Source: Eretmocerus hayati (Eukaryota > Arthropoda > Insecta > Hymenoptera > Aphelinidae). From it: 64,000 bases of DNA. Below, piece after piece: positions 56,815 to 64,000 of this stretch. Below the pieces are notes generated by a model that saw only the letters and a list, made by a program, of their open reading frames with translations, was not told where the DNA came from and made no database searches. The stretch is from positions 116,406,838 to 116,470,837 of the forward strand of contig CM056744.1 in the NCBI GenBank assembly GCA_029851415.1, read 5' to 3'. Position numbers and translations under genes: made by a program. Every line of letters begins with the position of its first letter. Within the stretch, counting starts at the first letter, position 1.

Positions 56815-57722
56815 ATGGATCGAACAAACGCTGTGGTGCTTTTCATAATTGGGATATTTCTAATAGGAATAAACTGTGAGTTCTTAATGCTTTCTACATC
56901 AAATGTCAATTGTAATGGAATTCCATAGCTGGTATCTCGTCCGTTCATTTCCTATAAACCAGGTTTTTCATAATCGAAAATATTTCAATTCCAGCATCAG
57001 AAATTCAACCTCATCAAAAACGAAGCATCGTCTCGATACTGTACGAGGGTTCTGATGTCAAATGCAGTGGAAATATCATCCATGAATCAGTTATTCTTAC
57101 TTGGGGCCCTTGCATAGAAGACATGAACATTAGTAAACTTCGAATCAAACTTTATAATAGCAGCGAGGTTTCTATTGGACGTATATCAACAACATCCGAT
57201 CAAAAAATAGCTCTAGTACTTATCAATACCCCAGACCACTTGAAGGAATCGATGGATGTCTTACCTTTGGTAAAATCGTCGGATCAGAAACTTGAAGGAC
57301 CTGTAACTCTTCTCGGTTGGTACAATCATTACCTAGAAAATGTTCAATCTTTAAATTCGGCCAGTTTTGAGTTGACGGAGGTTGAAAAATCGTTATGTTC
57401 TGAAAAGATGTCTATAAAAAAATTGGATGAATACGATGTGTGCGCGAGATTACCACACAGTCGTGTTAATTTATCTCAATTCTATCCTATTGGAGCACCT
57501 ATAGTACAAGATGGTATTCAAATTGGAATATTGGCAACAATTGATGTAGAAAATTTACTTCTACTTTACAGAAAAATAGATAAATATCGCCACGATATTG
57601 TATTGTTGATGAAGATGTACAAATTGTCTCAAATGCCTGAACATATTTATTTGAATAAGACTAAAAATGATAAAGATAGCCACGGATATCAATCCGTACA
57701 ATATTGGGTCGTTGGTGAATAG
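56815..57722 (+). CDS. SPH-C: secreted trypsin-fold pseudo-protease, 2 exons
   Basis: Exon 1 (56815-56875, phase 1, donor GTGAGT) encodes MDRTNAVVLFIIGIFLIGIN, a signal peptide. Exon 2 (56995-57722) follows AATTCCAG. The product is 262 residues. The S1 layout matches SPH-B: CSGNIIHES, LTWGPC in place of TAAHC (His lost), QKIALVL in place of DIALL (Asp to Lys), and PIGAPIVQDG in place of GDSGGPL (Ser lost). PVTLLGWYN and LDEYDVCARL align with SPH-B PVTLHSWTS and LDEHDLCARL, so B and C are close paralogues. C extends about 25 residues further (ending SVQYWVVGE). Upstream, the word GGCTACGAAAATTTTGTA (56674) corresponds to GGCCACGAAAATTTTGTA (36065). Secreted and non-enzymatic by sequence; the role is unknown. 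Confidence 0.85.
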
Positions 57723-58604
57723 GATCGGTAATCATCGGTGATTTGAAAGTTTGTAGAACTGATTCATTGTGAAATTAGTCATAACGTTGGATTTTTCCAT
57801 ATTCGATAGTTTAGCTATTGAAAATTCAACTGATCTTTTCGTGCAAACATTTTGAAACAATTGCAGAAACGTTGCTAAATTGACGTCAATTTGCTCAGCT
57901 GATGGATGAGGTGTAGGTAGTAGAATGCAATAATAAAAACATTTACTTAATCTTGGAGAAATTATCGGGTGAAAAAATAGAAACCGACTCTTTTCAGATG
58001 GAACTTTTTATAGAAATGTTCAGTCGACCTTCAGTTGAACTAATCAGGCTTATTTTCTGACCACTAATATAGCAACATTTATCATACTCGAATGTAGAAA
58101 TATATTCCACATCTCGTCAGTAAATGCATAACGAGCCGGCCTGATAGTTGCTATAAAAAGTTTCATCTGAAGAGAGTGTGTTTTTATTCATTTGGCCCAT
58201 AGTCTTCCAAGATCGAAGAAAATACCTGCAGTATTTCTTCCAAGTCAAGCGGACAAAATATTATCTGGTTTTATGTAATAGAATGCGATTGTAAGCCAGT
58301 TACAAATCAATGAGGTACTGATCGTTCCTTTTGTTGAATAAAAAAAATTCAAGTGTTATTCATGGTGTCATAGTTTATCAACATCATGTTCAAATAAAAT
58401 TTGAACTTTTACAATTTTTCACAGTCACAATGACGAAAAATATCTAATTTGATATCTTGATGCGTGACTGTAATTCCTAATACTGGATTACGAACGATTT
58501 TTGTAGTTCTCGAAAAATTAGATCACTACTGTCCATGAATACATACATTTCATTCTCATCCGATATTTCACTGATTCCACAAAATGTCCAAGGAGTATCG
58601 TGAG
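57723..58604. other. SPH-C 3' flank; no further gene
   Basis: The first 200 bp repeats the SPH-B 3' flank. A GCAATAATAAAAAC at 57927 offers a possible poly(A) signal (AATAAA). Nothing else. Confidence 0.45.
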
Positions 58605-58678
58605 TCTTATAAAATGCCCGGCTCGGAACAAGATGTTCGTGATGCATATTGATCAAATTGGCCGGCATTTTATAAAAA
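58605..58678. repeat. Short inverted repeat (CTTATAAAATGCCCGGC)
   Basis: CTTATAAAATGCCCGGC at the left pairs with GCCGGCATTTTATAAAAAG at the right, with a spacer of about 40 bp. A third, direct half-copy (GCCCGGGCATTTCTATAAAAAG) follows at about 58679. Confidence 0.6.
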
Positions 58679-58699
58679 GCCCGGGCATTTCTATAAAAA

Positions 58700-59882
58700 G
58701 TCTAGAATTTTCATCAGACACTCGATTTAGACAAATAAGTTACCATAAATGTAGTCGTATAGCTGTAAAGAAATATGTATAAACAAGTTACATGACGACA
58801 ATATATTGCAGCAGACGAAAAACGATTTGTTGCAATTAAAAATAAACAATTGCTAAAATAAAAATCGAAGTAAGAAATATTCTCATTTTAGTGGCTGCAC
58901 CCATGTTCCAGTTTTTTACAGGATACTACTTTCTATATAGGAACAATTTTTTTTGGATTTGATGTGGCATACCGGAGATAGAAATCCACAAGAACAAATT
59001 CCTGTGATTCACAAAACTTGACCCTATGATCTGGTACCAGTAGAGCAAATGCAAAAATATTGAAATCACAATTCTACATTTTATTTATTTCCATATCACA
59101 AATCGTTCGAATGATTCTCACGACTGAGCATTTCTTCCTTTCTCCCGCCTGCAGTCAGCTTGCGGGCAAAACCAAATTAAAGTCACAGAATCGATCATCA
59201 GGCTACTGTGCGTGGGCCAGTCCCACATATCTCTATACTGCATCAAATACGAGTGAATCGAACGGACCCCTCAATCACGCACGATAAATTCATCGAAAGA
59301 AAGTCAGCTTGAATGTTTTCAGCTTCAATAACGAAAACCACGACAACGACGACGACGACAACGACGGGGATGCACCTGTCCAATTATGAACTGTACGGTC
59401 TCAAATTTGAGGACCACCTTAGTGAAAGACACTCTCTTTTACCTACCTTATACTTTATCTCAATAATACGATTAAAAAATCTTGCGACACAAGATCTCGA
59501 CGATGCATTCATGCATGCATGCACGAGACATAATTGACAGAAATTGGTACACACGGGTTATACGATGGAGATGAGAATTTCGATCAAATTCCTGTATTTG
59601 AGATGTATAGAGTATTATATTATGGGATGTGCAGTTTCTGCAAACAATGTCTTATCGGGTATGCAAGTGCGCCCTTCGATAATAATGTAATGGCTTGACC
59701 AGATGACGGTCCTCTGCTTCCTTGTGTTGATGGTATATACTGCAAATGTGAGGGGATTATGTATTGTAGGGATGCATCGTATAATACTTGTCATCGTCAT
59801 TTGCAGGTTATGGGCGAGAACACTGTTTTGAACTATATTGTATCGCAAATCTGCGCAGATCAACTGATCTGCAGTTAACAGG
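58700..59882. other. No gene seen; CGA-type microsatellite
   Basis: ACGACGACGACGACAACGAC at about 59341-59366. Short frames only. Confidence 0.35.
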
Positions 59883-60418
59883 ATGATCAAATTTCAGTTT
59901 ATTCGAGGCGGTTTGCTACTGATCCTAGGGATGATGGCAACTATACGTAAGAATGGACCGAAAAATGGAAAATTTCCAGATTTATTAAGGGTGGGGTCAC
60001 AGTTTTTTTCATTTTGTGTGTAGATATGGGAATTTTTTGCTGAATGCTGAGATATAAGATCTTATGGTGAAGCGAGCGTTCCGAAGATGCTTAAAAATGA
60101 AGAAAAAAAATGCTATTTCAATGCGATGTCAATCGTAGGAAACCGATCGTGGCATGCTACTTTTTCGGAAAACATCAAAACCTGGTTCAAGATAATGAAG
60201 AGGTAAGAACAGCGCCTTGAAAATCTCACTACACTTGAATTTTCTAAATTTTTTAACCTCCTGAAAAGAATTCCATTGATTTCATGGAGCTTGTCGATGC
60301 ACCAAATTCAAGTATTAAACAGACGATCAAGGACGAGATTCTTCCTATTTCATGTATCAAGTACCACATCCTTGAACACGAGTTTTCACACACATGCCAT
60401 TATCTGCTCAAAATTTGA
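59883..60418 (+). CDS. Small secreted protein, 3 exons, frame break at an A8 run
   Basis: Exon 1 (59883-59946, phase 1, donor GTAAGA) encodes a signal peptide, MIKFQFIRGGLLLILGMMAT, like the SPH first exons in size and phase. Exon 2 (60052-60202) ends at AGAG|GTAAGA. Exon 3 (60269-60418) follows a pyrimidine-rich tract ending AAAAG and runs to TGA at 60416. Exon 3 is in phase 0, but exons 1+2 total 215 nt, one short of phase 0. Inside exon 2 the frame before the A8 run (60107-60114) and the frame after it (MLFQCDVNRRKPIVACYF) differ by one base. So either one A is missing (assembly error in a homopolymer) or the gene is broken. The mature product would be about 100 residues with four Cys. Family not recognised. 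Confidence 0.5.
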
Positions 60419-61667
60419 GTAGAACGCATTCAAGCCTCATGAATCTAATAGAGTCGTTTTCGAGCGCTCAAAATACATAGAAAAGAATAACGTGGTGAGA
60501 GTTCGGGCCTATCAGAACGCTGTTCTTATCTACTTATCGATGTGATCGGCATTGAGAGTTTTCCCGAAAAGTTCCGTTTTTTTGCTAAGATTCATATCTT
60601 GCGACTTACAAAGATTCCTGACTTCTGTAGCTTGAGCGGATCCCACTCTTAGTTTCTGCAGATGAGGTTAAATGAAGAATCATAGTTAGCGCGATGATTC
60701 AGGTGACGGGGACAATCTGCGCCTCATTCAATCATTTTCAAGAACAACTTCAGAACTACATTTTCTCCTCCATTTCTGAGGAAATTTCTAGACGCTTATT
60801 TTACCACGAGACCTCATTTTCCAGCGTCCAGTGAAAAAATATCCATATCTATACACAAAATGGCAAATACTGTGATCCCGATCGTTCTAATTCTGAAGAC
60901 ACTTCCATTTTTTGGCCCACTCTTTTTTTAGAATCGCAGAGTGGATTACAAGATGGCATGGTCTGAAAATTCCTCAGAATGAATCTGGATATTTCCGTTG
61001 AGGAATCAATTTTACTCACACAGAAAAATTCTGACTGATCGCAAGTATTTGGAGAGTTATGACATCGATTCATTGGTCTAACAGAGTAAAGAAACGAGTA
61101 AAGCCGTCTAAATATTCTTGGCGGTAATTATGTTTTCAACTCATGATTGATTGTATGCGATGGTTTCAATCTAGGCTGTTTCTTGTGTGCAATAAGGCCG
61201 GTATCATGGCCATGCTAATTCTCGTATTTTCGAGCAACAATGATAGAAAATTTGGAAAATTAATTTATCCTCTGATTCAGTCGTGTATGTCGAACTCATC
61301 AAGATTTGAAATTGAAGAAGGAATCTAAGGAATATGTGCCGCATTTCAACTCACCACTTCAGATTAATTTTTCGCGAATAATCGAGTTTTGTTACCGTAG
61401 ATATGCCGCGTATATGAAATAGTCGAAAATAGTCCATGCCTGCCATTTCAATTTGCACCATAATCATAAATGAGTTGAGATGGCGAATAAGTCTTTTGTA
61501 TGATTAAAGCCTTAAATGGAAAAAAAAAAAAAAAATGAATGGCAGAAAACTGTACGTACATTCCAAAAAGATGCAATACAAGTCAGCATTGAAGCGAAAA
61601 TGAGTCCCAGCGGAATCAGCGATGACGCTCGCATAAGAGTCACATGTCAAACGCACTCAGATAGGTA
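60419..61667. other. No further gene seen
   Basis: Short frames only, including 74 codons at 60849-61073 (minus) and 61 codons at 61143-61328. An A-run of 17 lies at 61518-61534. Confidence 0.35.
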
Positions 61668-62397
61668 CACTGTAAAAAATTGGTTGACTTTTCACCAAAT
61701 GGGCAACCGCCGGGCTGGGGAGTCAACTAGGTGGTTGCCTTTTCAACCGTTGGTTAGATTCTTTCCTACAGCGAATATGGAGATGAATACGGGACGCATG
61801 AGATTGGTCGATGGTGGTTTCGAGTGGCACTCTTGAGTCCGAGGAGTACGTTTCTTCTTCTTGCCCTTCTACAGACAAATAGGAAGAAACATCAGCAAAA
61901 TCCGCGTGAACCTTTTTGAGGAAAAATCCGTATTAGGCAATGTTTTTGCCGCTATTCAGTATCCGGGTTGGTGACCGACTGTCTTATTTTGAGAAGCCTA
62001 CATAACATGTTTGGCATCAAGAACTAGGCAATACAAGATGAAAGGTCACCAATCCACATACTGAATCGCAAAAACGTTGCTCAACTTCAATTTTTTTCGA
62101 AAATGTTTGCGAGGCCACCGCCGTCATTTATTTCTATTTGTGTACGAAAAAGCATGAAGCAACTTGTCTTCCTGACCCTAAAGTGTCAACCGAGGACCAC
62201 CATCTACTAATCCCATGGATCCCCTATTCATCCCCTTATTTGGTGTGGTGAAAAAGTCAACCAGTTGTTGGATTTGGTAGGCAACCAGTAGTTTCCGCCA
62301 AAAGGCAACGAGTTGGTTGATTTTTGGTCCCGACCGATGGTTGTGAGAAAAATTGCAACCAATTGGTTGCAGTTGTTCCCACAAATCTTTCACAGTG
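61668..62397. mobile_element. Possible TIR element (CACTGTRAA ends, AACCAATTGGTT words)
   Basis: CACTGTAAAAAATTGGTT at the left and, inverted, TTTCACAGTG at the right form short TIRs. Inside, words such as GGTTGCC, CAACCAGTTG and GCAACCAATTGGTTGC recur near both ends in opposite orientation, together with a shared CCATC/GATGG block (61810 and 62200). The middle (about 61830-62170) is unrelated. No matching target-site duplication is seen, which lowers confidence. Confidence 0.5.
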
Positions 62398-62399
62398 TG

Positions 62400-64000
62400 C
62401 TAAACATCTCAAATTGAATAAATTTGATGAGCAAAACCAAAGTCGAACGTGCCTCACGCACAAAAAAAGCAAATTCCGCAGATGAGGATCTTAGGGTTAT
62501 ATTATGTCCCCCATAGAGTGTACGGTAAAGGTACTTTGCGATGAAAGTACCCTGAGTAGGCAGTAAATGGGGTGTCAAATCACCCACAAATGGGTAATTC
62601 CGGGTGATTCAATACAATAGTGGTACTGGACATGCAAGGAGTGAACAATAGAGAATGCATGGAGGGTGTAGGGATGCATAGGGTCCCCTTTCTGTATGCG
62701 GTAGTGGAAAAATAGGGTGACGAGACATTCAGGATGATGGTTCGACATCTTGATGGAAATTCCAGGGTAAATTAGTGGCATTATGGTCAATGTTGAATTA
62801 GCCCTGGTCAAATTAGCTGGAGAGGCCAGATGGTCAAGGGTGTGAGGAAATCGGAGACTATGTACTTGTGGTGATGGTTATTGACGATTTGAATCTTGGA
62901 TTTTTGGATTTTGCTTGAGCACCATTCATTCCAATGTTAGTGGATTTTTTAACATACCAATTAATTCGATCCAGTTATAATCGGGCAGCCAAAAAAGTCG
63001 ATGAAAATGATCTTCCCCGTTTTGGAATACATATGTGATCTTACGAACGATATAATGAGGTGCGTATTTCTTTGTTTTGCTCTAAACCTCTCCATATGAG
63101 AGGTATGCGATTTTTCAGTTCATGCGCCGAACTTTGATCTCTGAACTTTTTGGGTCTGTAAAATTTGATGAATCCGCGAAGTCTTCGAATTTCTTCAGGA
63201 ACTTCTTGCATAGCATCATATTGCATGAATAAATGAATATTTTGCAAAGAACACTGAAAATTCGAGTTCTCAAAAACATCATCTTCAATCCTGGTGAATA
63301 TTTTTTTGATCGACTTTGGTCACACAACAAACAAGGGAAGATCAATTTGGTCCACTTTTCATGACTGGCAAAGGCACTGTTAACTATTTTTATACCACTC
63401 GTGCTGGAAACGCCACTGTTTCCAAGGCAGGAGACGAGGGTGGGGGTACATGGAAACAAGCCTATTATGCAGCGTCTAAAACTGTGGAGTGTCGCGGAAA
63501 CAAAGAGTTTCCACATCACGTTAAATACGCCGAATATCCCTAGATTTTTCCAGGCTGCTACGACGCAAAATGAGCAACGAATAACTCATATAAAACGACT
63601 CCCAAATGAATGCGTGAATGATCAATTACCCCAGATCAGCATAGAAATCACAACTTGAAGAAAAATGCAGAGATCATAATTCCAAAAAAGAAAAATCACA
63701 AATAGAGTACAAACAGAATTAGTCCCTTAATGATTGATTGATGGGTAAAAGAAAGTAAACCAGGTGTAAAAAATACAAAATATAATTTCCATATAAAAGT
63801 AGGTATACAAAAACATATAGATAATGGGATGTAAAAAATCAACCTTTTGACGGTTATAAAGATAAATATGGATGTTTAAACAGTTATATGAAATGTAAAC
63901 AATCAACCTTCTTTATAATTATGAACATGAATATGGATATTTGAACAGTTGTAAAATTTCAACACAGCGGTGCCTAATCTTATTTCTTCTGCATCATCAT
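62400..64000. other. No supported gene
   Basis: Overlapping frames on both strands at 63115-63658 have no domain. A small palindromic pair, GGAAACGCCACTGTTTCC, lies at about 63407. The far end (63840-63960) shows a diverged direct repeat of about 65 bp, marked by AATCAACCTT at 63838 and 63901 and by AATATGGATRTTTRAACAGTT about 30 bases after each. Confidence 0.4.

Noticed and set aside
63115..63658. Overlapping frames of 75-134 codons on both strands
   Set aside because: None contains a domain, and coding preference cannot be told apart between the strands.

Overview
The window is eukaryotic nuclear DNA, most likely from an insect. It is AT-rich, genes are split by short GT-AG introns, microsatellites are frequent, and there is a 5'-truncated non-LTR retrotransposon and many short inverted-repeat DNA elements. 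Lineage-specific pseudo-protease families of the kind found here are common in parasitoid wasps. That placement is an inference; nothing in the sequence proves the taxon.

Genes are sparse. I support five loci. Three are secreted trypsin-fold serine protease homologues (SPH-A at 17.2-19.1 kb, SPH-B at 36.2-37.0 kb, SPH-C at 56.8-57.7 kb). All three have a signal-peptide exon ending in phase 1, and all have lost the catalytic His and Ser; B and C have also lost the Asp. A two-exon ankyrin-repeat gene lies on the minus strand at 44.5-46.1 kb. A three-exon small secreted protein of unknown family lies at 59.9-60.4 kb, with a frame break at an A8 run in exon 2. The upstream sequence of SPH-A is repeated as decayed copies at 19.8-21.2 and 33.7-34.9 kb, each with a ruined signal-peptide exon. 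The SPH-B and SPH-C units share flanks on both sides. The 16-58 kb interval therefore looks like a birth-and-death cluster of pseudo-proteases.

Most of the remaining recognisable structure is mobile. At 0.5-3.2 kb there are three inverted-repeat elements, one inserted inside another. At 5.4-5.7 kb there are three compact hairpins. At 7.1-9.8 kb there is a set of palindromes built from the word TTTGCGCAC with GC-rich hairpins beside them. At 12.8-13.7 kb there is an 882-bp fold-back with TA target sites. A 797-bp element occurs twice in opposite orientation and identical length (2.3 and 14.6 kb), with decayed copies at 32.9 and 56.2 kb. At 21.9-24.4 kb lies the retrotransposon, and immediately beyond it an inverted repeat carrying two hammerhead-ribozyme-like motifs, as in Penelope-like elements. 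From 47.4 to 51.7 kb there is a near-continuous chain of fold-back and TIR elements. Two-copy fold-back families occur at 32.3/53.6 kb and 40.6/49.7 kb.

The long stretches between these features (for example 9.8-12.8, 25.1-32.3, 37.8-40.6 and 62.4-64.0 kb) hold only short open frames without recognisable domains. Exon boundaries were assigned by eye from splice signals and frame continuity. Element boundaries come from manual inverted-repeat alignment and may be off by a few bases.
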